Assembly (NCBI RefSeq): GCF_900174485.1
Contig: NZ_LT837803.1
Span: 806,001-870,000, forward strand
From: Sterolibacterium denitrificans
GTDB taxonomy: Bacteria > Pseudomonadota > Gammaproteobacteria > Burkholderiales > Rhodocyclaceae
Length of the DNA stretch: 64,000 bases
Direction of reading: 5' to 3'
Below the pieces are notes generated by a model. It ran no database searches. It was given only the letters and a program-made list of their open reading frames with translations, and was not told where the DNA came from. Numbering within the stretch: position 1 is the stretch's first letter; every line of letters begins with the position of its first letter. The translations under genes and the position numbers were made by a program. This document shows, piece by piece, positions 27,874 through 35,988 of this stretch.

Positions 27874-28397
27874 TATTCAACCTTGCGGCCGTGCTCGGCG
27901 AGATAGCGCATGGTGATGTTGGGCATGTGTTCGTCGCCCATTTCGACGATCTCGTAATGGCGCTTGTAGTAGGTGTCGATCAGCCACCATTGGCCGTCTT
28001 CCTTGACGTAGCGATCCTGGTAGAACGCCGTGCCCTGCGTCAGCACCTTCAGCTCGAGGTTGTAGAAAATGTCATGCAGATACCAGATGCCGGTGGCCTC
28101 GGTTTCGCTGACGATGTCGATCTCGGGATGATGGCCGTTGTGCTGGCAGGCCACGTCGCTGTTGAAGTTCTGGCCGATGGCTTCGAGATATTCGTTGCGT
28201 CCGGTGATCTTCCATTCGTACATGCCGCCGATGAAATGCGCCTTCACGTCCCTGTGCAGCAGGCTTGCCAGCAGCTTGAGATCGGCGCTGTCGATGCCGC
28301 GGAAATAGGCATGCTTGAGACGCTTGATGGCCTCGATATCCTTGAGGATCTGCACGTCGCGCTTGAGCCGGGCGAACTCGCTTTCGGTAATGCTCAT
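27870..28397 (-). CDS. SnoaL / NTF2-like fold protein
   Basis: Predicted 175-residue cone-fold protein. Residues about 10-150 follow the SnoaL-like pattern: DIEAIKRLKHAYFRGIDSADLKLLASLLHRDV, then the beta-rich HHPEIDIVSETEATGIWYLHDIF, and DRYVKEDGQWWLIDTYYKRHYE. Members include bile acid 7-alpha-dehydratase and scytalone dehydratase, so dehydration or isomerisation of a ring compound is plausible. AAGGAG lies before the ATG at 28397. It is coupled to the downstream crotonase gene by ATGA. The exact reaction is unknown. Confidence 0.72.
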   Translation of the reverse strand: MSITESEFARLKRDVQILKDIEAIKRLKHAYFRGIDSADLKLLASLLHRDVKAHFIGGMYEWKITGRNEYLEAIGQNFNSDVACQHNGHHPEIDIVSETEATGIWYLHDIFYNLELKVLTQGTAFYQDRYVKEDGQWWLIDTYYKRHYEIVEMGDEHMPNITMRYLAEHGRKVEY

Positions 28398-28430
28398 TGC
28401 ATTCTCCTTGCGTGGTTCATGGTGGGCATC

Positions 28431-28456
28431 GTCATTCCCGCGCAAGCGGAAATGAC
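28431..28456. repeat. dRS3-like inverted repeat
   Basis: GTCATTCCCGC, a GCAA loop, then GCGGAAATGAC: one mismatch in an 11-bp palindrome. It shares the ATTCCCGCGC core with the paired repeats at 39395 and 41894. It lies between the luciferase-like and SnoaL-like genes. Confidence 0.7.
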
Positions 28457-28486
28457 GGAGATGCAGTTACATCTACACTTGCACGC

Positions 28487-29356
28487 CTACACCTTGGCGA
28501 TCACCTCGTCGCCGAAGCGGCGGATGCTGTCGATCTTGGCCTGCGTGGTGAGGTTTTCCTCGAACGGGTTCCAGCCCATCGCGCACAGGTCGGTCGCACC
28601 CATGTCGCGCAGTGGCTTGAAGTCGTCGGCGCTCTGCGCGAACTGGTTGAAGGCATGGATGCGGAAGTCCGGGTGCCTGTCGGTTCTGTATTCACGCCGG
28701 TAGCCGTTCAGTTCGTCGATCATCTGCTTGAGCGTATCGGGATCGCTGTTGGCCGAGAACCAGCCGTCGCCCAGTCGCGCGGCGCGCTGCAGGGCCGGCT
28801 TGGCGTGGCCGCCGATGATCACCGGAATGGACTGCTTCGGCACCGGGCACAGGCGCAGTGGGCCGAAGTCGTAGTTGGCGCTGTGATGCTCGAAATAGCT
28901 GCCTTTCTGGGCTTCGCGGATGATGTCGATGACTTCGTCGAAGCGCTCGCCGCGCTTCTCGAACGGCACGCCGTTGTAGGTGAAGTCTTCCTTCCACGGG
29001 CTGATGCCGGCGCCGAAGTCGAGACGCTCGCCGCTCATCACGGCCAGCGAGGTGAGTTGCTTGGCGAGGATCAGCGGCTGGCGCATCGGCACTTTCATGA
29101 CGCCGCAGCAGAAGCGGATCTTTTTGGTCGCCGCGGCCATGAAGGACATGGCGACGATGGGTTCGATGAACGGCGAGACCTCGAGGAAGCCGCGGATCAT
29201 GTCGTGGTCGGAGTACGGGTATTCCGATTCGGTCGTCTTCGGGAAAAAGAAGCTGTCGGGCACGCTGATCGTCGCCCAGCCGGCGTCTTCGGCAGCCTGG
29301 GCGATGGCGATGTAGTCTTCGTGACCGCCGATGCCGGTCATCAATGTAAAGCGCAT
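28487..29356 (-). CDS. Luciferase-like (LLM) flavin/F420-dependent oxidoreductase
   Basis: TIM-barrel oxidoreductase of 289 residues in the luciferase-like monooxygenase superfamily, whose members use reduced FMN or coenzyme F420. Evidence: MRFTLMTGIGGHEDYIAIAQAAEDAGWATISVPDSFF at the N terminus, AKQLTSLAVMSGERLDFGAGISPWKEDF, and PVPKQSIPVIIGGHAKPALQRAARLGDGWFS, which is the typical LLM signature. A strong AGGAGG precedes the start. The nearby cofEDC genes make F420 a reasonable cofactor, and the Mycobacterium cholesterol region carries a related LLM protein (Rv3520c). F420 versus FMN cannot be decided from the sequence. Confidence 0.85.
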   Translation of the reverse strand: MRFTLMTGIGGHEDYIAIAQAAEDAGWATISVPDSFFFPKTTESEYPYSDHDMIRGFLEVSPFIEPIVAMSFMAAATKKIRFCCGVMKVPMRQPLILAKQLTSLAVMSGERLDFGAGISPWKEDFTYNGVPFEKRGERFDEVIDIIREAQKGSYFEHHSANYDFGPLRLCPVPKQSIPVIIGGHAKPALQRAARLGDGWFSANSDPDTLKQMIDELNGYRREYRTDRHPDFRIHAFNQFAQSADDFKPLRDMGATDLCAMGWNPFEENLTTQAKIDSIRRFGDEVIAKV

Positions 29357-29484
29357 GATTCCTCCTGAGATGGTTGGGTTTGTTGTTGTCGTTTGGTCGT
29401 TGGTTGTTTGGCCCCAGCGGCGTGCCGGTGCGCAGGGTGAAGCTTACGCAGGATACACTGAGTAACCTGAATAAATGAGTACAC

Positions 29485-30720
29485 TCAGCGCTGCGCCTGC
29501 AGTATCCACAGACGTGCCAGATCGGCCGTCCCGTCCGTGCCTTGCACCGTCTGCAGCGTCTGCACGGCCTTGTCCTTCTGGCCGGCGAGCAGGTAGGCGT
29601 GGCCCAGGTGCAGCTTGGCATCCTCGGGCCGCTTGAGGCCGCCCTTGGCCAGGCCTTGTTCCATCATTCCCAGGCCCTTGTCGAACTGGCCGTTGAGTAC
29701 CAGGTTGTAGCCGATATTGACCAGCCCCGTGCCATCCTTGGCGGCATTTGCCTGCCGCTCGCCCTGGGCGAGATTCTTCTGGTCTTCGGCCAGTTGTTTA
29801 TTGACCAGATCGCGCAGGCGCTTGTGGCGATTGACTTCAGCCGCCGGCCCGGTGCCGAGCAGGTTTTTGGCATAGCCCGCGTCGACGATTTTCCTGGCCT
29901 CGGCCGGATAGCCGGCCTGCAGCGCGAGCTGGGCCATTTCCATGTAGTCGCCGGTTCCGCCGAGATTGTCGCTGACGAATTTGAGGCGGGCGAGGTCGAG
30001 CGCCAGGCGGTCGGCGAAACCGGACTTGCGTTGCAGGCGATGCAGCAGATCGGCCCAGTATTCCGGTTTGGGATGCCAGGTCACCAGTTTTTCCAGCGCC
30101 GTGACATAACCCGTCATGTCGTTCAGTTGCAGATAGCAGCTGGCCAGCATCTGCAGGCTGTCCACGCCGGGCCGGCCGCCGGCTTTTTCCTCGGCCGCGA
30201 TATCGGCGGAGAGCTGCCTGGCCGCATTCGCGTAATCGCCGTTCAGGTAGTAGGACTGCACCTGCAAGGTGCGCATCTGGCCATCCCTGCCGCCTTCCTT
30301 GAAATAGCGCTGGGCCCAGTCGATGGCCTGGGCGTAATTCTTGTTGCGATAGTAGGCCACTGCCACGGCCTGAATGAAGTTGTGCTTCTCGCTGGCGCTC
30401 AGCTTGCCCGAAGCCAGCAGCGCGTTGACGGCTTTTGCCGCGCTGTCGGCGTCACCGGCTTCATTCGCGGCCGCCAGACGCATGCGCTCGATGGTGAGGG
30501 TTTCATGGGGCGTCTTGCCGGCAACGGCATCGGCATCGCGGATTTTTGCCAGCGCTTCGCGGTATTTCTTCGCCTTGATGAGATCCTGCGCCGCCACCAG
30601 CGGCTTGCTGATTTCCGGCCGCAAGGTTTCCTGGGCATGGGCGTTGCCCGCCGTCAGCGACAGGGCCAGCAGGGAGGCCAGCAGTAAGGAAACGATGGGG
30701 GATGAGGCGCGCGAGTTCAT
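29485..30720 (-). CDS. Exported TPR protein linked to the TonB system
   Basis: Predicted 411-residue periplasmic protein with a signal peptide (SPIVSLLLASLLALSLTAGNAHA) and several TPR-like helix pairs along its length, for example AKKYREALAKIRDADAV, NKNYAQAIDWAQRYFKEGG, NGQFDKGLGMMEQGLAKGG and PEDAKLHLGHAYLLAGQKDKAVQTLQ. Such TPR proteins often follow exbD genes in TonB-ExbB-ExbD sets of Proteobacteria and may help couple the motor to receptors; this is family knowledge, not shown here. The ATG at 30720 is 20 bases past the upstream exbD stop. Confidence 0.78.
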   Translation of the reverse strand: MNSRASSPIVSLLLASLLALSLTAGNAHAQETLRPEISKPLVAAQDLIKAKKYREALAKIRDADAVAGKTPHETLTIERMRLAAANEAGDADSAAKAVNALLASGKLSASEKHNFIQAVAVAYYRNKNYAQAIDWAQRYFKEGGRDGQMRTLQVQSYYLNGDYANAARQLSADIAAEEKAGGRPGVDSLQMLASCYLQLNDMTGYVTALEKLVTWHPKPEYWADLLHRLQRKSGFADRLALDLARLKFVSDNLGGTGDYMEMAQLALQAGYPAEARKIVDAGYAKNLLGTGPAAEVNRHKRLRDLVNKQLAEDQKNLAQGERQANAAKDGTGLVNIGYNLVLNGQFDKGLGMMEQGLAKGGLKRPEDAKLHLGHAYLLAGQKDKAVQTLQTVQGTDGTADLARLWILQAQR

Positions 30721-30740
30721 TGGAATCCCTTGCTCTTGCA

Positions 30741-31172
30741 TCAATTGGCGAACTGCTCGTTGCCCACCAGGCCGATCTTGGTGACGCCCAGCCGTTGTGC
30801 CGCGGCCATGACGGCGGCGACGCTGCGATAGGTGACCAGCTTGTTGGGGCGCAGATGGACTTCGGGCTGATCCGCGCGTGCTGCGATGGCACGCAGGCGG
30901 TTGTCGAGCACCCGGCTGTCGGGAATGATTTCGCCATCCCAGAGGATGGTGCCGTCGAAATCGATGTCGATGCGGATGACTTCGGGCTCGACGCTGGTCG
31001 CTGGCGGGCTGCCGGTCGGCATGTTCATCTTGACGGCGTGCGTCTGGATCGGAATGGTGATGATCAGCATGATCAGGAGCACCAGCATCACGTCGATCAG
31101 CGGCGTGGTGTTGATGTCCACCATTTCTTCCGGATCGCCCGAGCCGCCGCCCGTCCCTACATTCATGGCCAT
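30741..31172 (-). CDS. exbD: ExbD/TolR family transport protein, second copy
   Basis: Inner-membrane proton-channel partner of ExbB, 143 residues. It has one membrane helix (about residues 20-42, TPLIDVMLVLLIMLIITIPI) with the essential Asp in PLIDVMLVLL, and a periplasmic domain with EVHLRPNKLVTYRSVAAVMAAAQRLGVTKIGLVGNEQF. It follows another ExbD by 15 bases; the two differ clearly in sequence, so this is an ExbD1/ExbD2 pair rather than a recent duplicate. Together with TonB and ExbB it energises outer-membrane transport. Confidence 0.9.
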   Translation of the reverse strand: MAMNVGTGGGSGDPEEMVDINTTPLIDVMLVLLIMLIITIPIQTHAVKMNMPTGSPPATSVEPEVIRIDIDFDGTILWDGEIIPDSRVLDNRLRAIAARADQPEVHLRPNKLVTYRSVAAVMAAAQRLGVTKIGLVGNEQFAN

Positions 31173-31187
31173 GGTGTGTTCCCCGTT

Positions 31188-31640
31188 TCAGCCGCCGCGT
31201 GCCGGCGGCTCGGTGATGAAGGCGATTTTCTGGATGCCGGCGCGCTGGCAGGCGAAGACCACCTTGCCTACCGATTCGTAGCGGCCTTCCTGGTCGCCAC
31301 GAATGTGCACTTCGGGTTGCGGCAGCATCACGGCCACTTCCTTGAGGCGGTCGACCAGGTTTTCCATGTCGCCGACTTCCTTCAGGTTCCAATACACGTC
31401 GCCGTCGCGCGTGACCGAAATGATGATGTTTTCCGGCTTGGTCTGGGTCGGCTGGTTGGTTTCCTGGGGGAGCTCCACTGGTACGGTATGCACCACCACC
31501 GGAATGGTGATCAGGAAGATGATCAGCAAGACCAGCATCACGTCGACCAGCGGTGTGGTGTTGATCGTCGAGATCGCTTCGTCCTCATCGCCGGCGGCAT
31601 TGAAGCTCGGCAGCAAGGTGGCCTTGCGGGTGGTCGCCAT
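31188..31640 (-). CDS. exbD: ExbD/TolR family transport protein, first copy
   Basis: 150-residue ExbD with a single helix at about residues 25-48 (TPLVDVMLVLLIIFLITIPVVV) carrying the proton-path Asp. The periplasmic domain contains NIIISVTRDGDVYWNLKEV and PEVHIRGDQEGRYESVGKVVFACQRAGIQKIAFITEP. It starts 2 bases past the exbB stop. Its partner exbD follows at once. Confidence 0.92.
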   Translation of the reverse strand: MATTRKATLLPSFNAAGDEDEAISTINTTPLVDVMLVLLIIFLITIPVVVHTVPVELPQETNQPTQTKPENIIISVTRDGDVYWNLKEVGDMENLVDRLKEVAVMLPQPEVHIRGDQEGRYESVGKVVFACQRAGIQKIAFITEPPARGG

Positions 31641-31642
31641 GC

Positions 31643-32530
31643 TCAGGCTCCGTTCTTTCCACGCAGCAGCAGGGTGGTATGCAGCTCACTGCTGAAGCCG
31701 CGGATGTCTTCCATCACCAGCTTGTTGCGGCGCACCAGCCAGTTATAGGAGAGTACCGCCGGCACGGCAACCGCCAGGCCGATGGCGGTCATGATCAGCG
31801 CTTCGCCCACCGGGCCGGCCACTTTGTCGATCGAGGCCTGGCCGGAAATGCCGATTGCCGTCAGGGCGTGGTAGATGCCCCAGACGGTGCCGAACAGTCC
31901 GACGAAGGGCGCGGTCGAACCGACCGTGGCGAGGAAGGACAAGCCATCCTGCATACGGGCCTGCACCGAATCGACGGCGCGCTGGATGGTCATGATGATC
32001 CAGGAGTTCAGATCGACTTCCTGGCTGCTGGATTGCTGGAATTTGCCGACCGCATCCCTCGTCGTTTCCGCGATATAGCGGAACGGCCCTTCCTGGCTGA
32101 GTCCCGCGATACCCTTTTCGATGGAGCCGGCTGCCCAGAAGGTTTCCTGCATGTGCTTGGCCTGCTGGCGCAGCTTGTATTGTTCGTAGAGCTTGATCGC
32201 CAGGATGTACCAGGAACCGAAGGACATGATCAGCAGGATGATCAAGGTTCCTCGCGAGACGAAATCTCCCTGCTTCCACAGGGCGTCGATGCCGTAGGGG
32301 TTATCGACGACTTCCTGGTCGGTGACGCTGGCCGCCAGCGGCGCCGGTGCGGGCGCTTCTTCTTCGATGGCGGGCGGTGCGCTGTTTTCGACCGCGTTTT
32401 CTGCGTCGCTCCCGACGGCAGCCGCCTGCTCCTGGGCATGGGCCAGGGTAGGCGAAACCAGCGCCGTCACGCCTCCCCCCGTGAGCATGAGGGCGGCAAG
32501 CAGGGAGGTCAGATATTTTTTGGTGGCCAT
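31643..32530 (-). CDS. exbB: ExbB/TolQ family proton channel with a signal peptide
   Basis: MotA/TolQ/ExbB family protein of 295 residues with an extended N-terminal region: a signal sequence (LTSLLAALMLTGGGVTALVSPTLAHA), then about 50 Ala/Glu/Pro-rich periplasmic residues, then three core helices. The core shows FVSRGTLIILLIMSFGSWYILAIKLYEQ, LSFLATVGSTAPFVGLFGTVWGIYHAL and ALIMTAIGLAVAVPAVLSYNWL with the conserved Thr and Glu positions. Such long ExbB forms are known in Proteobacteria. It lies about 160 bases after tonB and is first of the exbB-exbD-exbD-TPR run. Confidence 0.9.
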   Translation of the reverse strand: MATKKYLTSLLAALMLTGGGVTALVSPTLAHAQEQAAAVGSDAENAVENSAPPAIEEEAPAPAPLAASVTDQEVVDNPYGIDALWKQGDFVSRGTLIILLIMSFGSWYILAIKLYEQYKLRQQAKHMQETFWAAGSIEKGIAGLSQEGPFRYIAETTRDAVGKFQQSSSQEVDLNSWIIMTIQRAVDSVQARMQDGLSFLATVGSTAPFVGLFGTVWGIYHALTAIGISGQASIDKVAGPVGEALIMTAIGLAVAVPAVLSYNWLVRRNKLVMEDIRGFSSELHTTLLLRGKNGA

Positions 32531-32689
32531 GGTTTCTCCGTTGCGTTCAGTTTTCGGTTCTGCAGTTCTGCGCTTCAATGAGTCGGTGAATCAATGATGC
32601 GATGAGGTCGATGCCCCGGGTGTTTGATGTGTTGTCGTGCTTGTACGAAAGGTGTTGCTGGTGGTGGATCGGCGGTGGCTATCACTGCA

Positions 32690-33331
32690 TCACTGCTCCA
32701 GGCGCCAAGTGTACTTGATGCTGGCCCAGCTCTGCTCGGCTTTGCCATCGACCGTGCCGGGCTTGAATTTGCATTTGCCGAGTGCTGCGCGGGCTGCCTG
32801 GTCGAGGCGGGCAAAGCCGCTCGATTTCTCGACCCGGCTGTCGATGACCTTGCCATCGACGTCGATCAGGAAATTCAGCGTCACCGTGCCTTCTTCTTCC
32901 AGGCGTTTGGATGCCGGAGGATATTCGGGTTTTTCGCAGGAACGCGCGGCGTCGATCACCGGCGCCGTGCGCACGCTGGGCTGTGCCGGCGCCGGTGCCG
33001 GCGGTGGTGGGGCAACCGGCTTGGTCGTCGTAACGACGGTGATGGCATTGCTGGGCGCGCTCGGCTGCACGGCAAGCGTCACCTCGGGCGGCGGAATATA
33101 AGGCGGTGGCGGCGGCGCCAGCTTGGGTGGCGGCGGCGGGGGCAGTTCGACCTCCGGCTGCTTTTGCACTTCTTCGATGATCTTGGTTTCGATCGGTGCC
33201 CGGACGACCTCGACCACTTTGCGCGCTAGTCCCGTCATCAGGGCATAGGCGGTCACCACATGCAACAGCACGACGATGCTAAAGCCGACTAGATGATTGG
33301 TTGGGCCTTTGCGCTGCCCCGTATATTTCAT
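32690..33331 (-). CDS. tonB: TonB energy-transducing protein
   Basis: 213-residue TonB: a single N-terminal helix (about 15-37, LVGFSIVVLLHVVTAYALMTGL), a Pro-rich rigid linker (LPPPPPPKLAPPPPPYIPPP), then the C-terminal TonB box-binding domain with PEYPPASKRLEEEGTVTLNFLIDVDGKVIDSRVEKSSGFARLDQAARAALGKCKF. It spans the periplasm to open TonB-dependent receptors. The start at 33331 gives the normal length. It is separated from cofC by 199 bases that contain a candidate promoter, so it may form its own transcript start. Confidence 0.95.
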   Translation of the reverse strand: MKYTGQRKGPTNHLVGFSIVVLLHVVTAYALMTGLARKVVEVVRAPIETKIIEEVQKQPEVELPPPPPPKLAPPPPPYIPPPEVTLAVQPSAPSNAITVVTTTKPVAPPPPAPAPAQPSVRTAPVIDAARSCEKPEYPPASKRLEEEGTVTLNFLIDVDGKVIDSRVEKSSGFARLDQAARAALGKCKFKPGTVDGKAEQSWASIKYTWRLEQ

Positions 33332-33421
33332 GCTTGCTCCTGAGTTCCTGCTCCGGCCGTATCTGCATGGCGTCGGGCATTCCGGCCCCGCGATCGACAT
33401 GCCTGCACGAAGACAGGAAGG

Positions 33422-33451
33422 ATGATAAAGGGGTTCAATATTTCGATGCAA
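33422..33451 (-). promoter_or_regulatory. Candidate promoter of tonB
   Basis: On the minus strand TTGCAT and TATCAT are 18 bases apart, about 90 bases upstream of the tonB ATG. The -10 box is a 5/6 match, the -35 box a 4/6 match. No Fur-like sequence is visible here, unlike the fecI promoter. Confidence 0.35.
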
Positions 33452-33530
33452 CCGATATGCCGGGTATAAGTACCGAGTACGTGAAAAATTACTTTCGTAA
33501 TAGCGGTGTCAGTGTACCCTGCCGTCGCAT

Positions 33531-34154
33531 TCAGCTTTGTTGCAGTGCGCCACGGAGGAAATCGTAGCGTCCGCCGGTTGCCGCCAGCAGCTGCTCGAGG
33601 TCGCGCGGCTCATCCACGTCGAAGCTCAATCCCGGCACATCGACGCGCGCCAGGGTTTGCGCATGGGCGGCGGCTTCGGTCTGATGCAGCCGGAAACTGT
33701 CGGGACCGAAGTGAAGGCGAAAGTTGAACGCTGCCGAGAGTGGCAGATAGAGCGCATTGCTGCCCTGCCCGGCCTTGTCTGGTGCGATGGCCAGTCCTTG
33801 CGCGCGGCCGGCGGCAATGAGCTGGTCGATTTCCGTGCCGCTGGCCAGCGGCAGGTCGGCATGCAGGATCAGCAATTCGTCGACGCCGCGCGCGGCGAGT
33901 TCGGCCGCGCCATGCGCCAGCGCGGCATTCAGGCCGTGACCGGGATCGTCGATGCGCATCAGGCTCGCGTCGGCCAGCGTTTCGGCAGTCACTACGGCGA
34001 TTCCGGCAATCTGGCGCGCGGCGCGCAGGGCGGCCAGCACGTCGGCAAACATTTGCTCGACGAGGCGGCGGCGGGTTGCGGTGTCGAGTGTTTCGGCCAG
34101 CCGGCCCTTGGCGGCGGCGGGCGATTTCAGCGCAATCAGCGCCCAGCAGCTCAT
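33531..34154 (-). CDS. cofC: 2-phospho-L-lactate (or 3-phosphoglycerate) guanylyltransferase, CofC
   Basis: Nucleotidyltransferase of 207 residues that activates a three-carbon phosphoacid with GTP in coenzyme F420 synthesis. The pattern matches CofC/FbiD: WALIALKSPAAAKGRLAETLDTATRR, GHGLNAALAHGAAELAARGVDELLILHADLPLAS, then PDKAGQGSNALYL and FGPDSFRLHQTEAAAHA, ending with LSFDVDEPRDLEQLL. Its ATG overlaps the cofD stop (ATGA). Bacterial relatives use 2-phospholactate, phosphoenolpyruvate or 3-phosphoglycerate; the choice cannot be made safely here. Confidence 0.9.
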   Translation of the reverse strand: MSCWALIALKSPAAAKGRLAETLDTATRRRLVEQMFADVLAALRAARQIAGIAVVTAETLADASLMRIDDPGHGLNAALAHGAAELAARGVDELLILHADLPLASGTEIDQLIAAGRAQGLAIAPDKAGQGSNALYLPLSAAFNFRLHFGPDSFRLHQTEAAAHAQTLARVDVPGLSFDVDEPRDLEQLLAATGGRYDFLRGALQQS

Positions 34155-35134
34155 GCGCGCTTCCCCCGGCGTTTGCCGAGCGTTCGGGCATAGTCCAGCG
34201 TTTCGCGGGCCAGGCGCTGGCGGTCGTCGAGGGTTTTCATCAGGGTGTCGGCGACCAGCGTCGGCAGGCCGATGGCCGCGAGTCCGGCTTCGACGTCCGC
34301 ATCGCGCACGTCGAGCACGAAGCCGTCGAGCAGCTCGCCGTAGTGCTGCGCCACGGCCAGTGGCGAGACCGAGATGCCCAGTTCCCGCATGATCTTGGCC
34401 GTCGGCCCTTTCACCGCCGCGCCGCCGATCAGCGGCGAGATGGCGATCACCGGCGCTGCGGCTTGGCGCAGCAGCTCACGCACCCCCGGCAGGGCGAGGA
34501 TGGGGTCGATGCTCAGATAGGGATTCGACGGGCAGATGATGATGGCATCGACGTCGGGGGCGGTCAGCGTCGCGCAGACTTCCGCCGTCGGCGCAGCGGC
34601 TTCGGCGCCGGCAAAGCGCAGGGCGGCGACGCGCGGTTGGCACTGGTGGCGCACGAAGTAGTCCTGGAAGTCGAGCTCGCCGATGTCGGTGGTGACGCGG
34701 GTACGTACCGCCGCGTCGGACATCGGCAGCAACTGCGCCTGGATGCCCAGGTGCTGGGCGATGTCGCGGGTCACCCGGGTCAATGTCTGGCCTGCTTTCA
34801 GGCGCCGTGTGCGCTCGACGTGCAGCGCCAGATCGCCGTCGCCGAGACGGAACCAGGTTTCGCCGCCGAAGCTTTCCAGCGCCTGCATGAAACTCCAGGT
34901 TTCATCGCGGCGGCCCCAGCCGGTTTCGGGGTTGGCGAGGCCGGCCAGCGAATACAGGGCCGTGTCCAGATCGGGCGAGATGTTGAGTCCCAGATGCTCG
35001 AAGTCATCGCCGGTATTGACGATCACCGTCAATTGCCCGGACGGCACGACGTGCAGCAGGCCCAGTGCCATCTTGGCCCCGCCCACGCCACCGGAAAGCG
35101 CCACGATGCGGCGTGCTGGCGCGGCGGCATTCAT
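34151..35134 (-). CDS. cofD: F420 precursor synthase, phospholactyl transferase CofD
   Basis: Joins the activated phosphoacid to the deazaflavin Fo, giving F420-0 (or its dehydro or 3PG form). 327 residues with the family motifs IVALSGGVGGAKMALGLLHV, VIVNTGDDFEHLGLNISPDLDTALYSLAGL, and IICPSNPYLSIDPILALPGV, plus ISPLIGGAAVKGPTAKIMRE near the C terminus. The ATG at 35134 overlaps the cofE stop, and its own stop overlaps cofC, so three F420 genes form a coupled cofE-cofD-cofC unit. Fo synthase (cofG/cofH) is not in the window. Confidence 0.93.
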   Translation of the reverse strand: MNAAAPARRIVALSGGVGGAKMALGLLHVVPSGQLTVIVNTGDDFEHLGLNISPDLDTALYSLAGLANPETGWGRRDETWSFMQALESFGGETWFRLGDGDLALHVERTRRLKAGQTLTRVTRDIAQHLGIQAQLLPMSDAAVRTRVTTDIGELDFQDYFVRHQCQPRVAALRFAGAEAAAPTAEVCATLTAPDVDAIIICPSNPYLSIDPILALPGVRELLRQAAAPVIAISPLIGGAAVKGPTAKIMRELGISVSPLAVAQHYGELLDGFVLDVRDADVEAGLAAIGLPTLVADTLMKTLDDRQRLARETLDYARTLGKRRGKRA

Positions 35135-35895
35135 TTGAACAGGTCTTCGTCGAGCGGACGGATCAGGCTTTGCGCGTTGCGCTCCGGTGCTTGCCAGGCC
35201 AGACCCTGCACCAGCACCAGCGGCGTCCCTTCGGCACCCTCGCCCATCGCCAGGCCGGCAGCGGCGGCGATTGCATCGGCATAGGCGACCTGGGTCACCT
35301 CCAGCGTGCGGCCATACATGTCCCGCTCGCCCCGGCGGTCGATCAGCGCCGGCAGACCGGCACTGCCCAGCGCCACATTCACCACGCCATTGCGCCAAGG
35401 GCGGCCGAAGCTGTCGCTGATGACGATGCCGATTTCACAGCCGAGCGCGGCGTTGAGTTGCTCGCGCAGCACCGCCGCCGAAGCGTCGGCATCGACGGGC
35501 AGCAGCAGCACGCGATCGCCCACGCCACCGTCCACGTTCGAGTGGTCGATGCCGGCGTTCGCCATTACGTAGCCGCAGCGATGGCGCACGATCAGCACGT
35601 TGGGAATCGCCCGCAGGATGTCGGTCGATTCGGACAGCACCAGTTCGACGAGGCGCGCATCCTTCTTCACGATCTGCGCCAGTTCCAGGGCATGCGGCGA
35701 GGGCTGCACCGAGGATAGATCGACGCTGCGGCCTTCGGCTTTGGAGACGATCTTCTGCGCCAGCACCAGCACGTCGCCGTCGCGTGCCTGCAGCGCGTTG
35801 CGGCGCAGGCCGTCCTGCACGATCGCAGCCAGGTCGTCGCCGGGCTGGATGTGCTTGATGCCCTGCAGGGCGGTGTAGGTGATGCCTTGTGCCAT
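35131..35895 (-). CDS. cofE: Coenzyme F420-0:L-glutamate ligase CofE
   Basis: GTP-dependent ligase of 254 residues that adds the gamma-linked glutamates to F420-0. Motifs: VLVLAQKIVSKAEGRSVDL, RCGYVMANAGIDHSNVDGG (typical CofE box), and IGIVISDSFGRPWRNGVVNVALGSAGL. Unlike mycobacterial FbiB there is no C-terminal nitroreductase domain, so the dehydro-F420 reductase, if needed, must be elsewhere. It lies 93 bases after the CoA ligase gene and is the first cof gene of the set. Confidence 0.94.
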   Translation of the reverse strand: MAQGITYTALQGIKHIQPGDDLAAIVQDGLRRNALQARDGDVLVLAQKIVSKAEGRSVDLSSVQPSPHALELAQIVKKDARLVELVLSESTDILRAIPNVLIVRHRCGYVMANAGIDHSNVDGGVGDRVLLLPVDADASAAVLREQLNAALGCEIGIVISDSFGRPWRNGVVNVALGSAGLPALIDRRGERDMYGRTLEVTQVAYADAIAAAAGLAMGEGAEGTPLVLVQGLAWQAPERNAQSLIRPLDEDLFK

Positions 35896-35988
35896 GGGCG
35901 CTGGATGTTGGAAAGATCGACCCGAAACTATATCAAAGCCGCTGACTTCCCCTTCGCGGGGGAGGAGTTGGGGGAGAGGGAGTACGAA

